A stretch of 64,000 nucleotides of DNA from NCBI GenBank assembly GCA_036559465.1, contig DATBTC010000063.1, forward strand, positions 3,923-67,922, written 5' to 3'. The position numbers and the translations under genes are program-made. The notes under the pieces are model-generated. The model was given only the letters and a program-made list of their open reading frames with translations. It searched no databases and had not been told where the DNA came from. Below, in pieces: positions 53,042 through 60,127 of the stretch; within the stretch, counting starts at the first letter, position 1, and each line of letters starts with the position of its first letter. The DNA is from JAHFPN01 sp036559465. Lineage in GTDB: Bacteria > Pseudomonadota > Alphaproteobacteria > Rhizobiales > Xanthobacteraceae.

Positions 53042-54043
53042 TCAGGCCGCGGCCTTCTCCATATAGCGATAAGCGTCGGCCAAGAGAGCGCGGCCCAATG
53101 TGGTCGGGCGCGCATGCGCGGCAAAGGTCGCATGTCCTTCGAAGAACGCTTTGCGCGCGGCGCCACGGCATTCTTGCGCGACTGCTTGCTCCTCCGGATT
53201 GAGCAGGCTCGAGGCGAGCAGCCGATCGAGCGCGTAGTACATCCGTGCCGATACGAAAGTCGCGTGTGTGATGCCGTCCATCGGCCGTGGGTCGATGCGC
53301 AGCGGCGAGCGGTAACGCTCCTCGTTCGGATTATCGACCAGGGGTTCGCCGAGCGCGAGGCCGTAGAGATGCGAATGTGCGCCTTCATGGGCAATCGCTT
53401 CGGCCATAGCGACCGCGGTCTTATGCTTGTCTGCATTGAGGAAGAGCGAGCCCCAAGCATAGAACGACGTCGCGCCATCGAGACTCATAGCCGCCTCGGA
53501 GCCATCGCATACCAGAACGATCTCTTTAACCAATGCGCGGATTTCGGCCGAGACCTCGGGCGCGCCACGGTCCAGCAATTCGAACGCGCGCTCCAGCAGG
53601 CGTGAAGCTCGATCGAAAATCGCCGTTTCTGGACGCTCCAGCACCAGTTTTGAAGCCGGGTCGGCATTGACCGAGCGCGAATAGCGGTCCGTTTCACCGG
53701 CGGTGAAGGTCTCGTCCGCATACTTTCTCAGCCGGAAGGCTGGCGCGGCGACCGGCGCTCCAGCGAGAACTTCGAGCGAGTGCGTCAAAACCTCAAGATT
53801 ACCGCTGCGCGCCGCCGCGAGGCAGTCGTAATAAAGCAGAAACACGTCGGGTCGCACCGCCGGTGAGGATTCAATCTCGGCAATGCGCGAGGTAAGCGCC
53901 GCCTCGTCCATGCTTACATGGCCGCGGCTTGCCCGAACGATTTCGCCTAGAGCTTCGGCGAGCCTATGCGCGATGTCCCGATAAATCCGAGCACCGCGGT
54001 CGCCATCGGGCCGAAAGCTGGTTTCCGTCGTCAACAAGGACAC
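53042..54043 (-). CDS. HExxH-motif peptide-modifying enzyme (RiPP-associated, candidate beta-hydroxylase)
   Basis: 333 residues, GTG start. The metal motif HEGAH (219-223, in AEAIAHEGAHSHLYGL) is followed by SPLR (246-249) and DPRPMDGITHATF (251-263), the combination of the RiPP-associated HEXXH-motif family (TIGR04267 type). Characterised relatives use iron and 2-oxoglutarate to hydroxylate beta carbons of peptide residues, rather than act as peptidases. His260 is a candidate third ligand. It begins 54 bases after a repeat peptide gene on the same strand, probably its substrate. The N-terminal half (1-190) is helical and may bind the leader. Confidence 0.8.
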   Translation of the reverse strand: MSLLTTETSFRPDGDRGARIYRDIAHRLAEALGEIVRASRGHVSMDEAALTSRIAEIESSPAVRPDVFLLYYDCLAAARSGNLEVLTHSLEVLAGAPVAAPAFRLRKYADETFTAGETDRYSRSVNADPASKLVLERPETAIFDRASRLLERAFELLDRGAPEVSAEIRALVKEIVLVCDGSEAAMSLDGATSFYAWGSLFLNADKHKTAVAMAEAIAHEGAHSHLYGLALGEPLVDNPNEERYRSPLRIDPRPMDGITHATFVSARMYYALDRLLASSLLNPEEQAVAQECRGAARKAFFEGHATFAAHARPTTLGRALLADAYRYMEKAAA

Positions 54044-54097
54044 GAGATCACTCGAACTCTACAGATACCGCGGCAAGCGATCTCTCGTCCCGTACGC

Positions 54098-54466
54098 CTA
54101 CTTAGGAGCGTCCTGCGAGGACCTCGGTGCGACTTTTTCGCCGATCGCGAAACCGTTCGTGCGGAGGCCGAGCAGTTTCGTCTCGTCGAGCTTAAGCGCC
54201 GCTTCGGGAGTCCCTTCCTCCTTGGTACCCACGGCATATCCGTTGGTGCGCAAGCCGAGCAGCTTCGTTTCGTCGAGCCTGAGTGCCGCTTCGCGGGGGC
54301 TGTCCTTGCCGCCCACGGCATATCCGTTGGTGCGCAAGCCCAGCAGCCTTGCTTCGTCGAGTTCGATCCTCAGCTGCTTTGGCGTCGTGGGGGTTTTAAG
54401 GCCGACCGCGTAGCCATTGGTGCGCAGGCCCAGCAATTTGCTCTCGTCGAGCTTGATAACTGACAT
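54098..54466 (-). CDS. candidate multi-core RiPP precursor with four 17-residue repeats
   Basis: 122 residues. Four blocks occur at 6-22, 36-52, 64-80 and 93-109 with consensus LDEx[KR]LLGLRTNG[YF]A[VI]G, joined by variable 11-13 residue linkers rich in Thr, Pro, Lys and Glu. The leader is almost absent (MSVIK) and a 13-residue tail ends the protein. No signal peptide, membrane segment or known fold is seen. It is in tandem with the HExxH gene and faces an ATP-grasp gene. Repeat block plus modifying enzymes fit a RiPP precursor with several core units. The bond type and mature product are unknown. Alternative: a repetitive scaffold protein unrelated to RiPPs. Confidence 0.75.
   Translation of the reverse strand: MSVIKLDESKLLGLRTNGYAVGLKTPTTPKQLRIELDEARLLGLRTNGYAVGGKDSPREAALRLDETKLLGLRTNGYAVGTKEEGTPEAALKLDETKLLGLRTNGFAIGEKVAPRSSQDAPK
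54140..54190 (-). repeat. precursor repeat unit 4
   Basis: 51 bases encoding residues 93-109 of the precursor. It carries the conservative changes Tyr to Phe and Val to Ile relative to the other copies, and mostly synonymous differences otherwise. Confidence 0.8.
54227..54277 (-). repeat. precursor repeat unit 3
   Basis: 51 bases encoding residues 64-80. At the DNA level it is closest to unit 2: from the GGC-Leu-Arg-Thr part onward they are nearly the same, which suggests a more recent duplication of these two. Confidence 0.8.
54311..54361 (-). repeat. precursor repeat unit 2
   Basis: 51 bases encoding residues 36-52. It differs from the others by Ala-Arg instead of [Ser/Thr]-Lys after the Leu-Asp-Glu start. 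Confidence 0.8.
54401..54451 (-). repeat. precursor repeat unit 1
   Basis: 51 bases encoding residues 6-22, starting five residues after the initiator Met. It differs from unit 4 at six synonymous codons but only three amino acids. Confidence 0.8.
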
Positions 54467-54608
54467 TCACTCAGCCCCCGGCAGAAACCCTGGGACGGGC
54501 CGATTGCTGACCCTTCCCCCAAGGGCATGCTAGCAACGGCGTTGGGCCGCTTCAACCGGGTGGCTAGGTCGCGCTCGGCGCCCGGCTGCGGAAACGCATA
54601 GGTTTCGC
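54467..54608. promoter_or_regulatory. divergent promoter region of the repeat-peptide locus
   Basis: 142 bases separate the start of the precursor (leftward) and the ATP-grasp gene (rightward). No clear -35/-10 pair is visible for either side. Ribosome sites are weak: GGGGCTGAG before the precursor and GGAAACGCATAGG before the ATP-grasp gene. Both units probably start from this gap. Confidence 0.45.
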
Positions 54609-55604
54609 ATGATCGTTTTTCTTGTGACGCCGCCCCACTATTACACTTTAAAGGCTGTGGAAAAGGCGCTGCCGCGCGTCGTTCGGGTCATCGATTACCA
54701 CGAGTTCTTCGCGGCCGACCGCCTGCTGGGCGGCACTTATATCTTCTGCGATCTGGAGCGGCTTTCGGAGCACGAGCTGCGAATTGCGGCGGAGGCCTAT
54801 CGACAATTGGCGGCGCAAGCCGGAGTCCGGGCGCTCAATGATCCCGCGCGCGCGCTCACTCGCTACGCACTTCTGCGCGCGCTGTTCGAAGCCGGGATCA
54901 ACGATTTCGACGTCTATCGCGCGGACGCTTTACCCAAGCCGCGGCGCTTTCCCGTATTTGTTCGCTGGGAGCCAGGCCACGACAAGCCGTCCGAACTCCT
55001 GCACGACCAGACAGCGCTGGACGCGGCCTTGGCGGAGCTCGTGGTCAAGGGTGAGCCGTTGCGGGGCATGCTCGTCACCGAGTATGCGGCGGAGCCGGTG
55101 ATTCCCGGCGTGTTCCGCAGGCATGCCACGTTCCGGATCGCGGACGAGTTTCAGCTATTCGCCCCTTCATCGGAACGCGATTGGCGCGTCAAATATGGCG
55201 AACGCGGACTCGTGAGCGAGGACATCTATCTCGACGATGAACGCGCCATGCAGGAGAACCGTTTCGGAGAAACTTTGCGGCGCACGTTCGAGATCGCCGG
55301 CGTGGAGTATGGGCGGGCCGATTTCGGTCTGGTCGGCGGCAAACTGCAAATCTACGAGATCAACACCAACCCCAGTGTTGGAGTTCCGGCACCGCACGAC
55401 TCGCCCGCGCGAACTCGCGCGCTTGCCCGCTGCTGGTCCTGGTATTTGGAGAAAATCGCCGCGCTGGATACGGCCACCTGCGCCCGGAAAATCAAGATCG
55501 ATTCGCCGCTGCTGTCGCTCTACCGAAGCGCATTGACAACGAAATATCGCACCCTATTCGGTTGGCGCTTGCCCAGAGGCGACCGGCTGATACGCCGGCC
55601 CTGA
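54609..55604 (+). CDS. ATP-grasp superfamily ligase, candidate RiPP modification enzyme
   Basis: 331 residues. The ATP-grasp fold is shown by a central lysine/arginine-rich strand region (FPVFVRWEPGHDKP at 114-127), VTEYAAE near 156-162 and the metal-binding end Arg236-Asp238 with LQIYEINTNPSVG (Glu250, Asn252, Asn254). The N-terminal 80 residues are an alpha/beta pre-ATP-grasp domain. It is not glutathione synthetase, RimK or D-Ala ligase by motif. Divergent placement from a repeat peptide with conserved Asp, Glu, Lys and Thr suggests amide or ester bond formation, or amino-acid ligation, on that peptide (inference). Confidence 0.8.
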   Translation: MIVFLVTPPHYYTLKAVEKALPRVVRVIDYHEFFAADRLLGGTYIFCDLERLSEHELRIAAEAYRQLAAQAGVRALNDPARALTRYALLRALFEAGINDFDVYRADALPKPRRFPVFVRWEPGHDKPSELLHDQTALDAALAELVVKGEPLRGMLVTEYAAEPVIPGVFRRHATFRIADEFQLFAPSSERDWRVKYGERGLVSEDIYLDDERAMQENRFGETLRRTFEIAGVEYGRADFGLVGGKLQIYEINTNPSVGVPAPHDSPARTRALARCWSWYLEKIAALDTATCARKIKIDSPLLSLYRSALTTKYRTLFGWRLPRGDRLIRRP

Positions 55605-55793
55605 CGGCGGCACCTGCCACAATTCCGACCGGGTCGAACGGCCCTCCGTCCGGGCCGGCAGCAAGTCTGACCTTTCCCCGCCGAATCGCGCCACGAATTT
55701 AGCCGCAGCCGGCCGTGCTTCCTTCCCGCTCGGGCCCGGATCGCCGCTGAGCATCCGAGCGCCTGTTGCAACCTGATTCTGTGGGGAGATCCG

Positions 55794-56906
55794 ATGCTTG
55801 TTCACACTCTTCGCGCCGCGCTCGCGGCCGCGTTCTTCTGCTTTATCGCCGCGCCGGCGGCATTCGCCGGAAGGACCGTGGTCGAGGTCGCTTTCGTGCT
55901 CGACACCACCGGCTCCATGGGGCCGCTGATCGAAGGCGCCAAGCGCAAGATCTGGTCGATAGCGACCTCGATCGTCGACGCCAATCCCGAGGCTGAGGTT
56001 CGCATGGCGCTCGTCGCCTATCGCGATATCGGCGACGAGTACGTGACCAGGAAGTTCGACCTCACCACCGACATCCAGGATCTCTACGGCGAGCTGCTCG
56101 CGTTCCGCGCCCGCGGCGGCGGCGACTGGCCCGAGAGCGTGAACGAGGCGCTCGATGTGGCGGTGACCAAGCTCTCCTGGTCGAAGGGCCGCGAAATCTG
56201 CCGGATCATCTTCTTGGTCGGCGACGCCCCGCCGCACATGAACTACGCGCAGGACCGCAAATACCCCGAAGTCGTCGCCGACGCGCACCGGCGCGGCATT
56301 ATCGTCAACGCCGTGCAGGCCGGCGACGCGCGCGACACCGAGCGGGTGTGGCGCGAGATCGCCCAGCGCGCCAACGGCGAGTACTTGCGCATTCCGCAGC
56401 ACGGCGCGGTCGTGGTGATCGAGACGCCCTATGACCGCAAGATCCACGGGTTGCAGATCGAGCTCAACAAGACCGTCATTCCCTACGGCAAGCGCGCAGA
56501 ACAGCGCGCGGTGCAGGACAAGCTGGAGCGCTCGGTGGCGGCACCCGCGCCCGCGGCTTCCGACATGGCGGGTTATCTGAGCAAGAAGGCGGGCGCGCGC
56601 GAGCTGGTAACCGGCGGTGGCGATCTGGTCGGCGACATGATCGCCGGCCGCACACGGCTCGATTCCGTGCCCGAGACCGACCTGCCCGAAACGTTGCGGC
56701 CGCTGGCGCCGGCCGAGCGCAAGGCGCTGATCGAGACCCAGACCGCAGCGCGCAAAGCGCTTGATGAACGCATGTCAGAACTCGTCAGGCAACGCGACGC
56801 CCATATCGCCGCTGAGCGCGCCAAGCAGCCGCAGGCGAAGGACTCCTTCGACCGCGTGGTCGAGGACACGCTGCGGAAGCAGGTCACGCGCCCGGCCACG
56901 AACTGA
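55794..56906 (+). CDS. secreted von Willebrand factor A domain protein
   Basis: 370 residues. The signal peptide is AALAAAFFCFIAAPAAFAG, cleaved near residue 26. The vWA domain follows with MIDAS motif FVLDTTGSMG (DxTxS), RMALVAYRD and a DAPPH segment close to residue 140. The C-terminal 100 residues are charged and helical, with LSKKAGARELVTGGGDLVGDM. It probably binds a protein partner in the periplasm through a divalent ion. Function unknown; 189 bases upstream hold nothing recognisable. Confidence 0.82.
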   Translation: MLVHTLRAALAAAFFCFIAAPAAFAGRTVVEVAFVLDTTGSMGPLIEGAKRKIWSIATSIVDANPEAEVRMALVAYRDIGDEYVTRKFDLTTDIQDLYGELLAFRARGGGDWPESVNEALDVAVTKLSWSKGREICRIIFLVGDAPPHMNYAQDRKYPEVVADAHRRGIIVNAVQAGDARDTERVWREIAQRANGEYLRIPQHGAVVVIETPYDRKIHGLQIELNKTVIPYGKRAEQRAVQDKLERSVAAPAPAASDMAGYLSKKAGARELVTGGGDLVGDMIAGRTRLDSVPETDLPETLRPLAPAERKALIETQTAARKALDERMSELVRQRDAHIAAERAKQPQAKDSFDRVVEDTLRKQVTRPATN

Positions 56907-56913
56907 GAATTGG

Positions 56914-56940
56914 ACCCTCTCCCCAAAGCGGGGAGAGGGT
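56914..56940. repeat. CCCTCTCCCC-type hairpin repeat, copy 1
   Basis: A perfect 11-base stem (ACCCTCTCCCC / GGGGAGAGGGT, loop AAAGC) lies just after the vWA gene. A closely related element is at 59155-59182. Hairpins of this kind are dispersed in many alphaproteobacterial genomes, where they lie between genes as terminators or REP-like elements. Confidence 0.65.
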
Positions 56941-56997
56941 CTCTTGCTCCCGGTACGCCGATCGCGGACATTCCCGCCAAGAACGGGGGCAGGGATA

Positions 56998-57828
56998 ATG
57001 GCGATCGATTACGAAGTCGAATACAACAACCGCGCGCGGGTGCCGGAGCATCCAGCGATCCTGGCGCGCTGGCAGCGCGATGCGGCCGCTTTTCGTGCCT
57101 CACACAAGAACAGCGAACTCGGCCTTGCTTACGGCAAGAGCGAGCGCCAGAGGATCGATCTGTTCTGGCCGGACGCCGTGCGCAACACACGGATCGCGCT
57201 CTTCATACATGGTGGCTACTGGCGCGCGCTTGAGCGCGAAAGCTTCAGCCATCTGGCCGCCGGCGCCAACGCCCGCGGACTCGCCTTCGCGCTTGCAGGC
57301 TATGATCTATGCCCCACGGTCATGATCAGCGAGATCATCGAGCAAGTGCGCGCCGCGGCGGCTTTTCTTGGCCGCCGCCATGGCGGCCCGATCGTCGCCT
57401 GCGGACATTCCGCTGGCGGGCATCTAGCTGGTTGCTTGGTCGGCACCGATTGGAAGAAGCGCGGCGCCGATCTGCCTGCTGACCTCACGCCTGCCGGCCT
57501 TTCGATCTCGGGTCTGTTTGACCTCACGCCGCTTTTGCAGACCAGCATGAACGCTGACCTCAAGCTCGATGTCGCCGAGATACAACGCACCTCGCCGATT
57601 TTCTGGCCCGTGCCGCCTGCCGCCCACGCCTTCGATGCCTGGGTCGGGGCCGACGAGAGTCCGGAGTTCCTGCGCCAGAGCCGGATCATCGCCGATGCGT
57701 GGCAGCAGAAGGGCATAGCGACCCGCTATGAAGCGGTCACCGGCGCCAATCATTTCACCGTGCTCGATCCATTGGCCAAGCCCGATAGCCCGCTCACGGC
57801 GCGGCTGGTCGAGCTGGCCCGGATCTGA
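56998..57828 (+). CDS. alpha/beta hydrolase
   Basis: 276 residues of the esterase/lipase fold. The oxyanion segment is ALFIHGGYWRALERESFSHLAAG and the nucleophile elbow is VACGHSAGGHLAG (Ser). The His is in VTGANHFTVLDPLAKPDSPL. This resembles kynurenine formamidase-like and small-ester hydrolases. No signal peptide. ATG 56998 follows GGGGCAGGGATA. The substrate cannot be decided. Confidence 0.82.
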   Translation: MAIDYEVEYNNRARVPEHPAILARWQRDAAAFRASHKNSELGLAYGKSERQRIDLFWPDAVRNTRIALFIHGGYWRALERESFSHLAAGANARGLAFALAGYDLCPTVMISEIIEQVRAAAAFLGRRHGGPIVACGHSAGGHLAGCLVGTDWKKRGADLPADLTPAGLSISGLFDLTPLLQTSMNADLKLDVAEIQRTSPIFWPVPPAAHAFDAWVGADESPEFLRQSRIIADAWQQKGIATRYEAVTGANHFTVLDPLAKPDSPLTARLVELARI

Positions 57829-57964
57829 AATCCATTTCTTAGCAAGGCATTAGCCTCAGGACTCGGGCGGCGAAATGCTTTATCTATGGCCCGGGTCCGC
57901 GCGCGGCCGGTCCGTACGCGGCACGATAAGCGGGCGAAGTCCCGCCAGGGAGAGAGGGGTACTC

Positions 57965-59137
57965 ATGCGTAAGTTTCTCGCAACTGCAGGAATTGCGGGC
58001 GCGTTCGCGCTCGCGGCCATGGGCGCGCAAGCACAATCGGTCAAGGTCGGGGTGATGCTGACGCTCTCCGGCCCGGCCGCCGTGCTCGGCCAGCATGCCC
58101 GCGACGGCTTCCAGCTCGGCATCAAGCATCTGGGCGGCAAACTCGGCGGACTGACCGCCGACATCATCGTGGTCGACGACGAGCTCAAGCCGGACGTCGG
58201 CGTGCAAAAGGTGCAGGCGCTCTTGGAGCGCGACAAGGTCGACATCGTGGTCGGCGTCATCTTCTCGAATGTCATGATGGCGATCGCCAAGCCCGTGTTC
58301 GATGCGAACACGATCCTGGTGAGCCCCAACGCCGGCCCGTCGCCGCTCGCCGGCCGCGGCTGCTCGCCCTGGTTTTTCTCCACCGCCTGGCAGAACGACC
58401 AGAACCACGAGGCCATGGGCAAGTACGCCCAGGACGCCGGCTACAAGAAGGTCGTGCTGATCGCGCCGAACTATCAGGCCGGCAAGGATTCCATGGCCGG
58501 CTTCAAGCGTCACTTCAAGGGCGAGATCGTCGAGGAAATCTTCAATCAGGTGAACCAGCTCGACTTCGCCGCCGAGATCGCGAAGATCGCCTCCCTCAAG
58601 CCCGACGCTGTGTTCGCCTTCGAGCCGGGCGGCATGGGCGTCAACTTCGTCAAGCAATATGCCCAGGCCGGCCTGGCTGGGAAAATTCCGTTCCTCTCCG
58701 CCTTCACCGTCGACGAGACCACGCTTCCGGCAACCCAGGACGCGGCGGTAGGACTGTTCGCCGGCTCGCAGTGGGCGCCGAACCTCGAAAATCCGGTGAG
58801 CAAGAAGTTCGTCGCCGATTACGAGAAGGACTACGGCAAGGTGCCCGCGATGTATGCCGCGCAAGGCTATGACGCGGCGCTTCTGATCGACGCCGCGATC
58901 AAGGCTGCGGGCGGCAAGGTCGCGGACAAGGCGGCACTGCGCGACGCCTTCAAGAGGGCGAGCTTCGCCTCGATCCGCGGAGCGCCGTTCAAGCTCAACA
59001 CCAACGGCTTCCCGATCCAGGACGTCTATGTCGTCAAGGCGGTGAAGCGTGCCGATGGCAAGTTCGCGACCGAGACCGTCGCCAAAGTGTTTACCGGCTA
59101 TACCGACGCCTACGCTAAGGATTGTCCGCTCAAGTGA
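57965..59137 (+). CDS. livK: branched-chain amino-acid type ABC transporter, substrate-binding protein
   Basis: 390 residues. The signal peptide is RKFLATAGIAGAFALAAMGAQAQS. The mature part begins VKVGVMLTLSGPAAVLGQHARDGFQLGIKHLGGKLGG, the Leu/Ile/Val-binding (HAAT) family start. GAGAGAGGGG precedes ATG 57965. It is followed by two permeases and two ATPases. The ligand may be an aromatic or other amino acid or urea; liv is a family label. Confidence 0.9.
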   Translation: MRKFLATAGIAGAFALAAMGAQAQSVKVGVMLTLSGPAAVLGQHARDGFQLGIKHLGGKLGGLTADIIVVDDELKPDVGVQKVQALLERDKVDIVVGVIFSNVMMAIAKPVFDANTILVSPNAGPSPLAGRGCSPWFFSTAWQNDQNHEAMGKYAQDAGYKKVVLIAPNYQAGKDSMAGFKRHFKGEIVEEIFNQVNQLDFAAEIAKIASLKPDAVFAFEPGGMGVNFVKQYAQAGLAGKIPFLSAFTVDETTLPATQDAAVGLFAGSQWAPNLENPVSKKFVADYEKDYGKVPAMYAAQGYDAALLIDAAIKAAGGKVADKAALRDAFKRASFASIRGAPFKLNTNGFPIQDVYVVKAVKRADGKFATETVAKVFTGYTDAYAKDCPLK

Positions 59138-59154
59138 CGCGGTCTGTTTGAATG

Positions 59155-59185
59155 ACCCTCTCTCCGCTTGCGGGGAGAGGGTTTT
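59155..59185 (+). terminator. CCCTCTCTCC-type hairpin with TTTT tail (repeat copy 2)
   Basis: ACCCTCTCTCCGC / GCGGGGAGAGGGT with a tiny TT loop and a single wobble is followed by TTTTG. It sits between the binding-protein gene and livH and may lower expression of the membrane subunits relative to the binding protein. Confidence 0.65.
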
Positions 59186-59203
59186 GATTGACCGGCGTTC
59201 CTG

Positions 59204-60127
59204 ATGTCCACCACCCTCTTCATCGTCCAAACGCTGAACGGGCTGCAGCTCGGCGTGCTGCTGTTCCTGATCGCCGCCGGGCTGACGCTCGTGTTCGGCG
59301 TGATGGACTTCATCAATCTCGCCCATGGCGTGCAGTACATGCTGGGTGCGTATCTGGCCGTCACCTTCTACGGCCTCACCGGAAATTTCGGCTATGCGCT
59401 GGTGCTCGCGCTCATTGCCGCACTGCTCATCGGGCTGCTCGTCGAGGTGCTCGTGTTCCGGCATCTCTACGAGCGCGACCATCTCGATCAGGTGCTTGCC
59501 ACCTTCGGCGTGATCCTGTTCGTGAACGAAGGCGTGAAGATCGTCTGGGGAGCGGCGCCGCGGAACTTGCCGATACCCGACTTTTTCTCCGGCTCCTTGC
59601 GGCTGATTGACGGGCTGAACTACCCGATCTGGCGGCTCTGCATCATCGCCTCCGGGCTCTTGGTCGCGGCCGGCCTGTGGTTCGTGGTGACCAAGACCCG
59701 CATCGGCATGCGCATTCGCGCCGGCGCCACCAATGCGGCCATGGTTTCGGCGCTCGGCGTCGACGTACGGCGGTTGTTTACCGTCGTGTTCGGCTTCGGC
59801 GCCATGCTCGCGGGTTTCGCCGGCGTAATGGTGGCGCCGATTCTCTCGGTCGAGCCCGGCATGGGCGACAGCGTATTGATTCTGGCCTTCGTCGTGATCG
59901 TGATCGGCGGCATCGGCTCGATCCGCGGCGCCTTCCTCGGCGCGCTTTTGGTCGGCCTCGTCGATACGCTCGGCCGCTCGTTCGCGACCGATCTATTCCG
60001 GCTGTTTCTCGACACGTCCGCCGCGCGCCAGGTAGGTCCGGCCGTCGCGTCCATGCTGATTTATCTCTTGATGGCGCTCGTGTTGCTGCTGAAACCGGCA
60101 GGCCTGTTTCCGGCCAAGGGGCGCTGA
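59204..60127 (+). CDS. livH: branched-chain amino-acid type ABC transporter permease LivH
   Basis: 307 residues, about eight hydrophobic helices. The family pattern is GLTLVFGVMDFINLAHGVQYMLGAYLA at the start and GIGSIRGAFLGALLVGLVDTLGR near the end, where the EAA-like coupling loop contacts the ATPases. It is the first inner-membrane subunit of the import channel. Its stop overlaps the livM start by one base (TGATG). Confidence 0.9.
   Translation: MSTTLFIVQTLNGLQLGVLLFLIAAGLTLVFGVMDFINLAHGVQYMLGAYLAVTFYGLTGNFGYALVLALIAALLIGLLVEVLVFRHLYERDHLDQVLATFGVILFVNEGVKIVWGAAPRNLPIPDFFSGSLRLIDGLNYPIWRLCIIASGLLVAAGLWFVVTKTRIGMRIRAGATNAAMVSALGVDVRRLFTVVFGFGAMLAGFAGVMVAPILSVEPGMGDSVLILAFVVIVIGGIGSIRGAFLGALLVGLVDTLGRSFATDLFRLFLDTSAARQVGPAVASMLIYLLMALVLLLKPAGLFPAKGR

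Noticed and set aside
53042..54043. Ordinary zinc peptidase reading of the HEGAH motif
   Set aside because: The SPLR and DPRPMDGITHATF context and the neighbouring repeat peptide fit the RiPP modification family better than a gluzincin peptidase. It remains an alternative.
54098..54466. CRISPR-like or tandem DNA repeat
   Set aside because: The units are 51 bases, diverged at synonymous sites, unevenly spaced and in one reading frame. That is a protein repeat, not a CRISPR array or satellite.
57884..59482. A 532-codon minus-strand frame opposite the livK-like gene
   Set aside because: Antisense to a gene with signal peptide, ribosome site and operon context. His/Asp-rich composition is the usual reverse-complement artefact.
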